Assembly (NCBI GenBank): GCA_964463485.1
Contig: CAYXDO010000043.1
Span: 1 to 64,000, forward strand
DNA from: CAYXDO01 sp964463485
Lineage (GTDB): Bacteria; Myxococcota; Kuafuiibacteriia; Kuafuiibacteriales; Kuafuiibacteriaceae
DNA length: 64,000 nt
Reading direction: 5' to 3'
The notes below the pieces were generated by a model. The model had not been told where the DNA came from. It did no database searches and saw only the letters and a list, made by a program, of their open reading frames with translations. The position numbers and the translations under genes were made by a program. This document shows positions 16,374 through 25,428 of this stretch, one piece after another. Numbering within the stretch: position 1 is the stretch's first letter; the number at the start of each line of letters is the position of its first letter.

Positions 16374-18668
16374 TCAGGCTTTGAAGATGGAGAGATCGAC
16401 GCCCTCCATGTTCTCGAGGAACGACGGCGTGGCTCCGGTCGGCACGAACTCGCCGATGATCTCGCCGTTGTCGTCAGCGCCTGTCTCTTCGAAGCGGAAG
16501 ATGTCTTCGACCTTGACGTCGTCTCCGTCGATGACGAGCTCCGAGATGGTGGTGATGTAGCGGAAGAAGTTGAAACGCTCCTCCTTGAGCACGATGGGAG
16601 CCGCGCGCGCAATCAATCGACGGGCCTCGCGGGCGTCCTTGACCACGCCGGCCAAGTCACGCGTGGCGAGCTGGTCGATCGCTTCCTCGACGCCTGCCGC
16701 CGCGTAACAGAACACGGATCCTTGGAGCGGTCCGGCGAGCGCGGTCAGCACGTCAAATGCGGCGTCTCCGGGCACGAGGCCGACCAACGCGCGCTCGGGC
16801 TGGCGCGCCACCGCGTGTTCGATCAGCTCACGCATGGACACGCGCGGGCTCGGCTGCAGCGCGACGACGTTGGAGTGACCGAGCTGGAGCTCGACGCCGC
16901 TTTCGATCGTCACGATGCGCTCGTCGGCCGGAATCAACGAAGCGAGCGCGTTCAGGGTGGCGCTGCTCAACGGACCGGGACCCACCGCGACCATGATGCC
17001 CCGACGTTGCGGGATCACGTAGTCGGCGAGGAGCTTCATCATGCCTTCGGACAGTGACTTGTTCGCCACCAAATCCTCGGCGGAGTAGGCCTCGCGTTGG
17101 GCCTTTCGGATCGTGAGCGTGGGCCCGCGGAACGAGAAGGGAGGCAGCGCGGCTACGACCCGCGCGCCGTCGCGAAGGCGAACGTCGACGAGCGGCTTGT
17201 CCGGATCTCCCCCGCCGAGCACGGCGAGGCACCGAATCAGCGAGACCACGGAGGTCTCGGAGTCGATGCGATCCTCGGTCGCGCTTGGAGGTTGGCCGTT
17301 GAGCTCGACCATCATGTGTCGTGACGGGGTGATGGTGATCTCGAGGACCTTGTCGTTGGCGTAGTGCTTGGAGATCAGCGCTGTATCGGTCGCAGCCGCG
17401 GCGGCTTCGCGGACGGCGAGGTTTACATCGACGGCGTCGTGTACGCGGCCTTCGGAGCGCAGTCGCTCCAACGCTTTGCGCGCGAAGTCGGATGCCTTGG
17501 CGCTCATCGAAGGGAGGGCCGCGATGTCCTTGGTGGCGAGATCCAGACCGTCTGCCACCCGCACGTGCAGCTCGCGAACGAGCTGCTTGTGCTCGAGGAA
17601 CGGACCTGCGCGAACGGCGCCGACCATGGCAGCAGGGGCCGCGGCGCCTGTCGCCACGGCCGGAGGCGCGGGCGGGGGCGCCGGAGCAGGCGTATCCGAG
17701 ATACGAGCTTCGGGCTCGGGCGGTGGCACGACGGGCTCGGGGGGCGGCGCCTTTGGTGCGGGCGCCGGCGTGACCTGGTCGAGCAGATCGTCTTCCGCTT
17801 CCGGTTCGGGCTCGACGGGCTTCGGCGGTGGCTTCACAGGCGACGGTCGTGCCGTCTTGGCTTCGATCTTTGGCGCGGGCTTGGCAGCGGGCGGCGGCGG
17901 AGACGGCTCGAGATCGAGCTCTTCCTCGGCGTCGCGCTTCTTCGCGGCGCTCGCAGCAGCGGGCTTGGACAGCTTGGGAGCGGGCGTTCGCAGTGGAGTA
18001 GCCTTGCCTTTCGCAGGGGGCTTGGGTTCGGGCTCCGGCTCGGGCTCGGGCTCCTCTTCCGGCGGGACCTCTTCTTCGTCGTCGGCCTCGGGGGTCGAAG
18101 GACCGCCGCCGAGCTCGAGCTCGAGGCCGCCTTCGTCGGAATCTTCGTCCTCGGGCTCCGGCTCGGGCTCGGGCGCCTTCGCCGGCTTCTTGCTGGCAGC
18201 GGCGGGCGCCTTGCCCTTCTGCGGCTCGGGCTCGAACTCCTGGTCGAAGCTCTCGTCGATCAGACCGGGGCCGCCAGCCTTGGGACGCTCTTTCGACGCC
18301 TCCTGCGTTCCGGACGGAGGGGCGGACTCGACCGCGCCTTCTTCGTCCGTCTTCGCCTTGACCGCACCGCTCTTTTCACCATTCGGCGTGAGCTGCAGTG
18401 TGTAGTCGCCGATGTAGATCTTATCGGTCGACTTGATCACCTGGGGCGTCGTGATCTTCTTTCCGTTCACGTACGTCCCGTTGGTGGACTGCATGTCGAT
18501 GATGATGAACTTGCCGTCCCTGACGACGATGCGGGAGTGACGCTTCGAGATGTTCCCCTTCGGCAAGACGATGTCGTTGCCTTGGACGCGGCCAATCGTG
18601 AGCTCCTGCTTGTCGAAGTCCATGGACTTCGGCTGGCCGCCCTTCTCGTTGATAACGATCTGGAACAT
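16374..18668 (-). CDS. FHA domain fused to a CpaF-like secretion ATPase domain without catalytic motifs
   Basis: About 764 residues. The start is set at ATG 18668 because the FHA domain begins at once (LTIGRVQGNDIVL, SKRHSRIVV, TNGTYVNGKKI). A long Pro/Glu/Ala/Lys-rich linker (~115-340) leads to a domain that follows CpaF/TadA order: ALASLIPADERIVTIESGVELQL is the stretch after Walker A in CpaF. The Walker A position reads VAVGPGPLSSAT instead of GGTGSGKTT, the Walker B region reads LVGLVPGDAA instead of VVGEVRGGEA, and the His box is absent. It should not hydrolyse ATP. A regulatory or structural role is inferred, not shown. Confidence 0.8.
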   Translation of the reverse strand: MFQIVINEKGGQPKSMDFDKQELTIGRVQGNDIVLPKGNISKRHSRIVVRDGKFIIIDMQSTNGTYVNGKKITTPQVIKSTDKIYIGDYTLQLTPNGEKSGAVKAKTDEEGAVESAPPSGTQEASKERPKAGGPGLIDESFDQEFEPEPQKGKAPAAASKKPAKAPEPEPEPEDEDSDEGGLELELGGGPSTPEADDEEEVPPEEEPEPEPEPEPKPPAKGKATPLRTPAPKLSKPAAASAAKKRDAEEELDLEPSPPPPAAKPAPKIEAKTARPSPVKPPPKPVEPEPEAEDDLLDQVTPAPAPKAPPPEPVVPPPEPEARISDTPAPAPPPAPPAVATGAAAPAAMVGAVRAGPFLEHKQLVRELHVRVADGLDLATKDIAALPSMSAKASDFARKALERLRSEGRVHDAVDVNLAVREAAAAATDTALISKHYANDKVLEITITPSRHMMVELNGQPPSATEDRIDSETSVVSLIRCLAVLGGGDPDKPLVDVRLRDGARVVAALPPFSFRGPTLTIRKAQREAYSAEDLVANKSLSEGMMKLLADYVIPQRRGIMVAVGPGPLSSATLNALASLIPADERIVTIESGVELQLGHSNVVALQPSPRVSMRELIEHAVARQPERALVGLVPGDAAFDVLTALAGPLQGSVFCYAAAGVEEAIDQLATRDLAGVVKDAREARRLIARAAPIVLKEERFNFFRYITTISELVIDGDDVKVEDIFRFEETGADDNGEIIGEFVPTGATPSFLENMEGVDLSIFKA

Positions 18669-18724
18669 GAGGATTCGCGGGAGTGTACCAAACCCCGAAG
18701 GGCACACAAGTTCCTTTGCCGCCC

Positions 18725-20821
18725 TCAGCGGATGATGTCGTTGAGAAGCCCTTCCGCAGCGGAGAGAACGGTCTCAGAAAGCCCTCGAGCACCGGGGAAG
18801 CTCGCAAACCAACTGCCTCTCATGGGCGAGAACACCATTCGGTCTGGCACTGCAGCAAAGAACGAACCCGGCACCGAAGCGTCGAGGACAAAGGCGGGAC
18901 TCGCCGGGACCACGACCTCGATGCGCGAGCACTCGAGGCTCCGCAGGCGCAGACACGACGGATCGGACTCGGGACATTGCAGACAACGCCGTGGGCACTC
19001 GTCCTTCGCAGCGTCGCAACTGGTCGTGCAGTCGTCGTCGGAGAAACAAATGGGCTCGACCGCGCGGCAAGTGAACGCGGTCGACGTCGAGGTCGTGGTC
19101 ATCGTGAGCGCGGCGGGCACGGCAAGCGACGCTCGTGCGTTCGCCGTCGACGCCGTCGCCACCCGCTCGAGGACCCGGACGAAGCGCCCGAGACCATCGA
19201 CCTCGCTCACCGAAACGCCATTCTTCGAAGCTCGAATCTCGAACTCGAGGAGCTCGAGGGGGTCGGACGGACAGCGCGGCACGGCGAGCTCGAAGGCGAC
19301 CTCGATCTGTTGCTCGCCTACCGCGGTGACCGTGCCGGTCGTCGCGATCGAAACTCGCTGCTCGGAGTCGCAGTTCTCGCGGGACGTAAGCGCGATCCCA
19401 ATCGCGTCCCCTGGCTGCACGAGTGAAACGTCTGCTCCGTCGGGAACGAAGACGAACCCGCCGGGCTTCGGCATGAGCTCTCCCCCTTTGCCAGCAGAGA
19501 CTCGCCCCCGATATTCGATCGTGTATCGACGCTCGGACGCTTCCGGATCGATCGTCACCTCGACCCCCGAGCAGCTCGTCCCCACGGTCTGACCGCAGAG
19601 CTCTTCGACCTTCCCGCACGCAGGCTCCGCCAAAGCAGCGTCCATGCGCATCGTCGTGACGTATGGCTGCACGGGGATGAAGATGTCGAACATCGGCCCG
19701 ATCAAAAACGTGGCGCGGGCGTCGGCATGCATCAACAGGACGACGTTGCCGAGTCCCTGATCGTCCAGCTTGCCCGCCAAGAGGTCCCGCTGTTCCTCCT
19801 TCTTCTTCTGCACGTCCGAAGGGTGAATGAACGAAGCAAGCCTGGCTGTGGCGCCGGAGATCACGCGCGGACCTCGGAGGTCGATGCGTCCGCCGAGGTC
19901 GGGATCGGAACGCTCCTCGTCGGGTGTGTACGGCGATCCCGCGAAGAGCTGCGTGGAACGTGCGAGCGTGCCGTTCGCCTCGGACAGGACGACGGCCGAA
20001 GTGCGATCGAGCCGAAGCGCCAACACACCTGACGCTCCCGCATCGACGAGTCCGTCCGTGGGGCCCCCAACGTCTTCGAAGCGCAGCGCTCCAAGGATTC
20101 CGGCTTCGGTCGAGGTCCGCACCCGGGCGATGGCCACGGAGCTCGAGGTCGGCGACGAAATGACGAGCTCGGACCCGTGGACGAGGATGGTGGTCGGAGC
20201 CTCGAGCCCCTCCACGAGCTCCACCTTATTTACCGTGGCTCCGCCAGCGGCGACCTCGAGCGCGACGACCACACCGTCGTCCTGTTCCGTGCGTCCGACG
20301 ACCACGAGGCGGTCCGCGTCCGCGCTCGGCAAAACGGCGAGGTCCGTAAGGATGATCGACTGGGCGAGCACGCTTGGGAGATCGATGGTGCCGAGCCGAA
20401 CGAGGGCGTCCGTCTGCGCGGCGCTCGCGCCGTAGGGGAGCGGCCGGACATCGAGCACGTGAATCGAGCTCTTGGCGGGGGCGAGCACGAAGAGCCGGTT
20501 GCCGTCGGAAGAGATCGCGAGGCGCGTCGGGAAGCCGGGCGCGCTGACCGCGATCGGAAACAGCGCCGCCAGTCCGGGCACGAGCGTGTGCTCGTCGACC
20601 GGAGCTCCAGCTTCGTCGAGGCGCTGCCGCAGCTGCACGACCCGAACGCCCTCGGCCTCTGAATCGGCCACGAAGATATCGGCGCGCTTGGCCCCCGACT
20701 CGGGTTCGCGTTCCACGTAGGCCAGACCGCTCGGGCGGGCGAAGCTGCCGGACGGCGGCGGAGGCTCGTCCGCGCACGCAAAGGCCAACGCCCCGAGCAT
20801 CATCCATCGTCGAGCCTTCAT
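18725..20821 (-). CDS. Secreted lipoprotein, beta-propeller-like
   Basis: 698 residues. The leader ends in LGALAFACAD, a lipobox. It shares with the upstream neighbour a start of the mature protein of the form PSGLAYV, with blades such as ADIFVADSEAEGV, NRLFVLAPAKSS and VHGSELVISS, typical of NHL- or YncE-like propellers. The C-terminal third has clustered Cys residues (PICFSDDDCTTSCDAAKDEC, CPRRCLQCPESDPSCLR), suggesting a disulfide-stabilised module. Its ATG overlaps the stop of the upstream lipoprotein gene (ATGA), so the two are translationally coupled. The binding target is unknown. Confidence 0.72.
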   Translation of the reverse strand: MKARRWMMLGALAFACADEPPPPSGSFARPSGLAYVEREPESGAKRADIFVADSEAEGVRVVQLRQRLDEAGAPVDEHTLVPGLAALFPIAVSAPGFPTRLAISSDGNRLFVLAPAKSSIHVLDVRPLPYGASAAQTDALVRLGTIDLPSVLAQSIILTDLAVLPSADADRLVVVGRTEQDDGVVVALEVAAGGATVNKVELVEGLEAPTTILVHGSELVISSPTSSSVAIARVRTSTEAGILGALRFEDVGGPTDGLVDAGASGVLALRLDRTSAVVLSEANGTLARSTQLFAGSPYTPDEERSDPDLGGRIDLRGPRVISGATARLASFIHPSDVQKKKEEQRDLLAGKLDDQGLGNVVLLMHADARATFLIGPMFDIFIPVQPYVTTMRMDAALAEPACGKVEELCGQTVGTSCSGVEVTIDPEASERRYTIEYRGRVSAGKGGELMPKPGGFVFVPDGADVSLVQPGDAIGIALTSRENCDSEQRVSIATTGTVTAVGEQQIEVAFELAVPRCPSDPLELLEFEIRASKNGVSVSEVDGLGRFVRVLERVATASTANARASLAVPAALTMTTTSTSTAFTCRAVEPICFSDDDCTTSCDAAKDECPRRCLQCPESDPSCLRLRSLECSRIEVVVPASPAFVLDASVPGSFFAAVPDRMVFSPMRGSWFASFPGARGLSETVLSAAEGLLNDIIR

Positions 20822-22179
20822 TCTTCAGAGCTCCCATCAGGACGCAGGACTCGGCCGATCCGCCCAACGATCGCAAACTTCGCCGGATCTTCGCCCGTCA
20901 CGTCGAGCACCGCGAGGGTGCTGTTTCCGAAATTCGACACGAACGCGACCGTCTTGGAAACCGACGAAACCTCGGCCACCGCGATGCCAGCCGGCACGCT
21001 CAACCAACCCACCTCGATGAGCTCGCCCCCGGACTCGCGAGTACGGAAGCCGGTGAGCTTGGCCGCCACCGCGAGCACGTCCGAGCTCGCGTCGAGCACG
21101 TAGATGACCGAGGTACGAAGATCCGGCGCCAGCAGGAATCGACGACCACCGCGCTCGATCAAAGCCGGCGAACCGAGCTCCTCGCCCACTTCGATCGCAG
21201 CTACGAGCGAAAGCTCGCCGTCCACGATGCTCACGACGGCGACCGCGGAGTTGTAGCGAGTGGGCTCGGCCCCAGTCGAGGTCGAGCGCTGCAGGATCCG
21301 CATACTCACGTAGGCTCGCGTGCGATCCGCGGAGAGGATCAGCCCGCGCAGGTCGATAGCGCCGGTGATCGCTCCGACCGACAATCGAGAGATCTCCTCC
21401 AGCTCCACGCTCAAGCCGCTGGACTTCACGCGGTAGGCGCTCACCGGAGCCGCCTCGGAGTAGCGCCCTGCTGCGAGCAAGATCGAAGACCCGTCGGGTT
21501 CGTCGATCGATGCGAGGCCGCCCACGCCCAAGAGCTCGCTCGACGTCGAAGTGGAGATCGCGTTGGGAAGGGCGCCGCCCGTGGACTCGGCCAAACGTCG
21601 GGCCTTGAACGCGCCGAGGTCGAGCAGCGCGATCGGCTCGTGCGACTCGTCTGATCGCAAATGACCGATCGCCACGGTCCTCGGCCGATCCAGCGCCACG
21701 AGCGAGAACGGATCGATCCCGTTCGTCTCCAACACGAAGCCGCGAGTGCAATCGATGCCCAAGATGGGCTCGACGTTGGGCGTCGCGCAGGAGACGCCAC
21801 CAGCCGCGTCGACCTCTGCGACGGAGACGAGGTTCTTGCCACGAGACGCGACCACCAGCAGGCGCTCGTCCTCGGCGCCCCGCGCGAGCACCATTTCGCC
21901 GGCCAACGAAGGAATGCGCACACCGCTCGTGCCGTCCGGTAAGCGATCTACAGGAAGGTCGACGGTCGATTGGGACGCCAACGCGTACGCACCCTCCACC
22001 GACATCGAGAGCAGAGAACCCGCTTGGTAGCGAAGGTCGAAGTTGCTGTTCACGACGAACAGGCGCCCGTCATCGACCCTCAGGCCGATCGGGTAGTGGA
22101 GCTGGTCGAGCGGCGGAGCTTGACCGGGGAGGTCCTCAGCGCAGCCGGTGAACAAGAGCAGGAGAAGAAGCTTCCTCAC
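20818..22179 (-). CDS. Secreted lipoprotein, beta-propeller-like
   Basis: About 453 residues from GTG 22179. The leader VRKLLLLLLFTGCAEDLPG has a clear lipobox. The mature part begins QLHYPIGLRVDDGRLFVVNSNFD and carries repeated TVAIGHL, RTSVIYVLDASSD and VAFVSNFGNSTLAVLD segments, which fit YncE/NHL-type propeller blades. The start overlaps the stop of the PPDK-like gene (GTGA) and its own stop overlaps the next lipoprotein, so three genes (24632 to 18725) form a coupled minus-strand unit. Longer frame starts upstream lack a signal peptide. Confidence 0.73.
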   Translation of the reverse strand: MRKLLLLLLFTGCAEDLPGQAPPLDQLHYPIGLRVDDGRLFVVNSNFDLRYQAGSLLSMSVEGAYALASQSTVDLPVDRLPDGTSGVRIPSLAGEMVLARGAEDERLLVVASRGKNLVSVAEVDAAGGVSCATPNVEPILGIDCTRGFVLETNGIDPFSLVALDRPRTVAIGHLRSDESHEPIALLDLGAFKARRLAESTGGALPNAISTSTSSELLGVGGLASIDEPDGSSILLAAGRYSEAAPVSAYRVKSSGLSVELEEISRLSVGAITGAIDLRGLILSADRTRAYVSMRILQRSTSTGAEPTRYNSAVAVVSIVDGELSLVAAIEVGEELGSPALIERGGRRFLLAPDLRTSVIYVLDASSDVLAVAAKLTGFRTRESGGELIEVGWLSVPAGIAVAEVSSVSKTVAFVSNFGNSTLAVLDVTGEDPAKFAIVGRIGRVLRPDGSSEE

Positions 22180-24632
22180 GTAGATGCCTCCGGTCGCGAT
22201 CGGATCGCCGCTCGAGCCGCCGCGAGCCGAACCGCGGGCATGCGAGCGGGCGCGGCAGCGATCCACTCAGCGCCTGGTAACTGAATCAGGACGCTCGGAT
22301 CGGTCACCTGGCGTCCGACCAGCGCGAACGGTCCGAGCGCCTTGCCGATCAGCCAGCTCGCCACGCCTTCGTCCAAGGTCGTGAAGGGATCGGCGGCCAC
22401 TGTCTCGGGAGGCAGCGCGTCTCCCGGCTCGAGCCCAAAGCTCCACGCCGTCAGCCCTGCGAGATCGACCACCATCAAGTCCACTTCGGCCTGAACACGC
22501 GACCACATCGCCGCGGCCCTCGGAACCGAAATCAACGCGCCCACGCGAGGCCGACCGCGGCCCCCAAGGACCTCCGCCGAGACCTCGTCGATGATCGCTC
22601 GCGCTCGCTGGACCTCCCGCGGGTCCGACACGAACGGCACTAGAATTTCGTCACGGACCGAATGCCCGGCCGCTACCCGGATCGAGAGCGCCTCGCAGAT
22701 CGCTCGCACCTGCGCTCTGAACACGCCGGGCTCGTGCAACAAAAATCGAACTCCGCACCAGCCGGCGGACGGAGATCGGGTGAGCTTCTCGGCGCGCGCG
22801 ATCGCGACCTCCACCGGCACTTCGAGCAACGCCGCCGCGCCGCCGTGATCCTCGTTCGCGGCCAGCAGTCGGGCCACCGGCGCGTCCGAGAGGCCGAACG
22901 CGACCGGGCCGCCTGCAAGCGACAGCGCCTGCGCGTATCGCTCTCGCGCTTCGATTCGAAAGCGATCGAGCATCGCGGCTTTCGTAGGCTCGTCGGTGGC
23001 CAGCAGGTGCGCTTTGAGCGCGTCGGACGCCGGAGTCCGAGCCAAGAAAGCCGAGCTGTGCAGCCAGCCCACTCCGCGGGCCCCGAGGCCGTGGCCGTGC
23101 TCTACGTCCTCGAGCGACGTGGCCAGCGAACGAATGCCCATGCCGAAGGCCGCGGCGTCCGCGAACGACAACAGCTCCTCGAGCTCCGTCGACCGTTCGA
23201 TCGCCGCAACCGACTCTCCCAGAAGCACTTCACCGGTAGCAGCTTCGATCGAGATCATCTCGCCTTCACGCGTCACGTGTCCGCGACCGCGAAGTGTCTT
23301 CGACGCCGGATCAATCCCGAGCTCGAATGCGCCGACGATCGCTGGCCGGCCAAGCGATCGCGCCACGACCGCGGCGTGAGACGTGAGCCCTCCGATCGCA
23401 GTGACGACCGCACGCGATGCGCGAATGGCAGGCACGTCCTCGGCGATGGTCTCGCGAGTTACGTAGATCACGGCTTCACCGCGTCGGCCGCGCGCCTCCG
23501 CCTCGGCCGCGGACATGACGAGCGCTCCGCTCGCCGATCCCGGAGAGGCGGGCAGTCCTTTGCCTAGCAACGTTCGATTCACGGGCGACACTGCCGTTCG
23601 AACGACCGACTCGACGACCTGCGCGTTCACGGCCTCGAGCGCGCTCGCCTCTGGGATCACGCGCGCACGCACCAGCTCGACCACCGCTCGAACCAGCGCC
23701 AACCCCTTCATCTCGAGCGGCGCTGCATCGAGCACCACGAGGCGGCCGCGCTCCAACACGAAATCCACGCGGGCCGGACGTCCCAGGCGCGCCTCGACGG
23801 TTCGGACGATCGCCTCGAGGCGCACCACGTCGAGCTCCGGCGGAGCCGTGAGCGGCACGGATGGGCGCCCCCCAGGGCCCCATTCATCGCCCAACGACTC
23901 CATGAAGAACGCACCCGAGAGACGTCGCTCTCCAGTGTCCGGATCGTGGCTGCTCGCGTGGCCACACCCGCTGCGCGAGTCGGCGTTGCCGAACACGACC
24001 TCGCTCACCAAAGCCGGAGCACCAACGATGTCGATCACCTGCGCGAGCTGCTCGAGAGGCTCCTCACGAATGTCTGCTGCCAACGCCGCGCGGCCCTTGG
24101 CCACCAGGCTCGCGAGCGAGCGGACCTCGAGCTCCGACGCGCTGACCGCACCCGCCTCGCGCAGCGACTCGGCAAGGAGCTGAGACCATGGCTCAGCGAT
24201 GAACGCTTTGGTCCGATGCGCCGCAAGTGACGAGACGAAACGCCGCTCGAGCTCCAGATGAAACCGACGAGGCTCGAGCGCGCCGAGGCCAGGCGAGGCG
24301 CCTACACAAAGCACCGGGCGGCCAGCGGCCGGTCGCACCGCAAGCAACAGCAGCCGGCTCGGATCGCCAAGTCGGAGGCCCACCCGCGCTTCGAGCTCGT
24401 GCACCGCTCGATCGAGCTGCTCCAGACGATCGGGCGCCTTCCAGTCGGCCTCCGAGACGAAAAAACCGTCAGGAGCGTCCAGTCCTTGACGAAACAGCGC
24501 AGCACGACGCGCGACCAACGCGCCGACGATCGAGACGTCGGCCGCTGGCTCGGATCGAATCGACAGCATCTTCAGGATCCCAACGAGCGCCGCTCCGAGA
24601 GCGGGGCGCACCCAAACAAGCGCCGCTACCAC
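22176..24632 (-). CDS. PPDK-like phosphohistidine-domain protein, probably catalytically inactive
   Basis: 818 residues from GTG 24632, or 797 from ATG 24569. It follows pyruvate phosphate dikinase order: ELEARVGLRLGDPSRLLLLAVR in the ATP-binding half, the phospho-His segment GGLTSHAAVVARSLGRPAIVG (His intact), then the PEP-binding barrel. In the barrel the usual RTEHMF is WLHSSAFL, HRGCRL is GWCGVRFL, the E of IELPRA is S/V, NDLTQ is AGLTA, and the catalytic Cys of GICGEHGGDP is lost (ALVGRQVTDPS). The ATP side lacks the LQTR Gln. It is therefore likely a pseudo-enzyme that could still carry a phospho-histidine. It is coupled to two lipoprotein genes. Confidence 0.75.
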   Translation of the reverse strand: MVAALVWVRPALGAALVGILKMLSIRSEPAADVSIVGALVARRAALFRQGLDAPDGFFVSEADWKAPDRLEQLDRAVHELEARVGLRLGDPSRLLLLAVRPAAGRPVLCVGASPGLGALEPRRFHLELERRFVSSLAAHRTKAFIAEPWSQLLAESLREAGAVSASELEVRSLASLVAKGRAALAADIREEPLEQLAQVIDIVGAPALVSEVVFGNADSRSGCGHASSHDPDTGERRLSGAFFMESLGDEWGPGGRPSVPLTAPPELDVVRLEAIVRTVEARLGRPARVDFVLERGRLVVLDAAPLEMKGLALVRAVVELVRARVIPEASALEAVNAQVVESVVRTAVSPVNRTLLGKGLPASPGSASGALVMSAAEAEARGRRGEAVIYVTRETIAEDVPAIRASRAVVTAIGGLTSHAAVVARSLGRPAIVGAFELGIDPASKTLRGRGHVTREGEMISIEAATGEVLLGESVAAIERSTELEELLSFADAAAFGMGIRSLATSLEDVEHGHGLGARGVGWLHSSAFLARTPASDALKAHLLATDEPTKAAMLDRFRIEARERYAQALSLAGGPVAFGLSDAPVARLLAANEDHGGAAALLEVPVEVAIARAEKLTRSPSAGWCGVRFLLHEPGVFRAQVRAICEALSIRVAAGHSVRDEILVPFVSDPREVQRARAIIDEVSAEVLGGRGRPRVGALISVPRAAAMWSRVQAEVDLMVVDLAGLTAWSFGLEPGDALPPETVAADPFTTLDEGVASWLIGKALGPFALVGRQVTDPSVLIQLPGAEWIAAAPARMPAVRLAAARAAIRSRPEAST

Positions 24633-24653
24633 TTCGTCGATCCTGGGTCAATG

Positions 24654-24682
24654 TTGACAGGGGGTAATTACCACCATTTACG
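24654..24682. promoter_or_regulatory. Candidate divergent promoter region with a 10-base palindrome
   Basis: The 80-base gap between the divergent starts at 24632 and 24713 contains TTGACA at 24654-24659, with a weak -10-like TTTACG 17 bases on (24677-24682). Between them lies the perfect palindrome GGTAATTACC at 24663-24672, AT-rich against the GC-rich background and placed like an operator. Confidence 0.3.
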
Positions 24683-24712
24683 CCGGCCGTGTGCGCTTAC
24701 GATTGGGTCGCT

Positions 24713-24970
24713 GTGAGCAAGAATCCTGGAACCGCTGCGGTCCTCTCGTTTCTGATTCCGGGCGTTGGGCAAATCTACAACGGCCAATTCCTGTGGGCAC
24801 TCTTCTGGTTGATCGTCACCCCTGGAATGTGGGTGGGGACGGGCGGGTTGCTCGGGTGGGTCTGTCACTTCTTGGCGGCGTGGCTCGCGTACCGAGCGGC
24901 AAAGAGGATAGACTCGTGTTCGAAGTCGTTCGACAAGCGCGAGCGCGAGGAGATCGCGAGCGCCTTGTAG
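24713..24970 (+). CDS. Small TM2-like membrane protein
   Basis: About 85 residues from GTG 24713. The core LSFLIPGVGQIYNGQF is the hallmark of TM2-type small membrane proteins, followed by two hydrophobic helices (FLWALFWLIVTPGMWVG and LGWVCHFLAAWLAY) and a basic/acidic soluble tail. The frame opens further upstream at GTG 24689, but the added residues are not typical. Molecular role is not established for the family. A small gene of unknown type follows 17 bases downstream. Confidence 0.65.
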   Translation: MSKNPGTAAVLSFLIPGVGQIYNGQFLWALFWLIVTPGMWVGTGGLLGWVCHFLAAWLAYRAAKRIDSCSKSFDKREREEIASAL

Positions 24971-24987
24971 GCGGCCGGAGGTGAATC

Positions 24988-25365
24988 ATGCCCCAGAGGC
25001 GGCCACTGCCCAAGCGTCTGATCTCGAAGTTGCTACGCCATCCGCTAGCGTTCGGCAGCATGCTCAGCTTCACCTACCGCCTGGGCCGCAGCAGCGTGCA
25101 GCTCGCGACCGGCGCCATCGACAAGAAGGAGTTCGGGGCGGCCACCGGCGAGAACATCGGAGCCGTCAGCCTGGGCGCGGCCGGATTCCAGCTGGGTCGG
25201 ATCGCCGGCGCGTCCTTTCCGGGGGCTGGCATCATCGCGCCCATCCTCGGACAGTTCGCCGGCGAGGCGCTCGGAAGTCGCCTGGGCCGCGCGGCGGCTG
25301 AGAAGATTCAGGTTCGCGGCGGTCACCGAGACCCGGACCTGCACCTCCCCAAGAAGACCCTCTAG
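24988..25365 (+). CDS. Small glycine-rich protein, unknown function
   Basis: 125 residues from an ATG preceded by GGAGG about 8 bases upstream (24976-24980). Basic N-terminus (PQRRPLPKRLISKLLRH), then a Gly/Ala-rich stretch (GAVSLGAAGFQLGRIAG, PGAGIIAPILGQFAGEALGSRLG) that could be a membrane-inserting Gly-zipper helix pair, then a charged tail. No family recognised. Close spacing suggests co-transcription with the TM2-like gene. Confidence 0.6.
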   Translation: MPQRRPLPKRLISKLLRHPLAFGSMLSFTYRLGRSSVQLATGAIDKKEFGAATGENIGAVSLGAAGFQLGRIAGASFPGAGIIAPILGQFAGEALGSRLGRAAAEKIQVRGGHRDPDLHLPKKTL

Positions 25366-25428
25366 CGAACATGGTCGCAGCCAAAGCGTAGCGTCACGCC
25401 GCGCGCGGCTGACTCTAGCCCTGAACAC

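Noticed and set aside
22176..24632. Active PEP synthase or PPDK
   Set aside because: Too many catalytic positions are changed for either enzyme.
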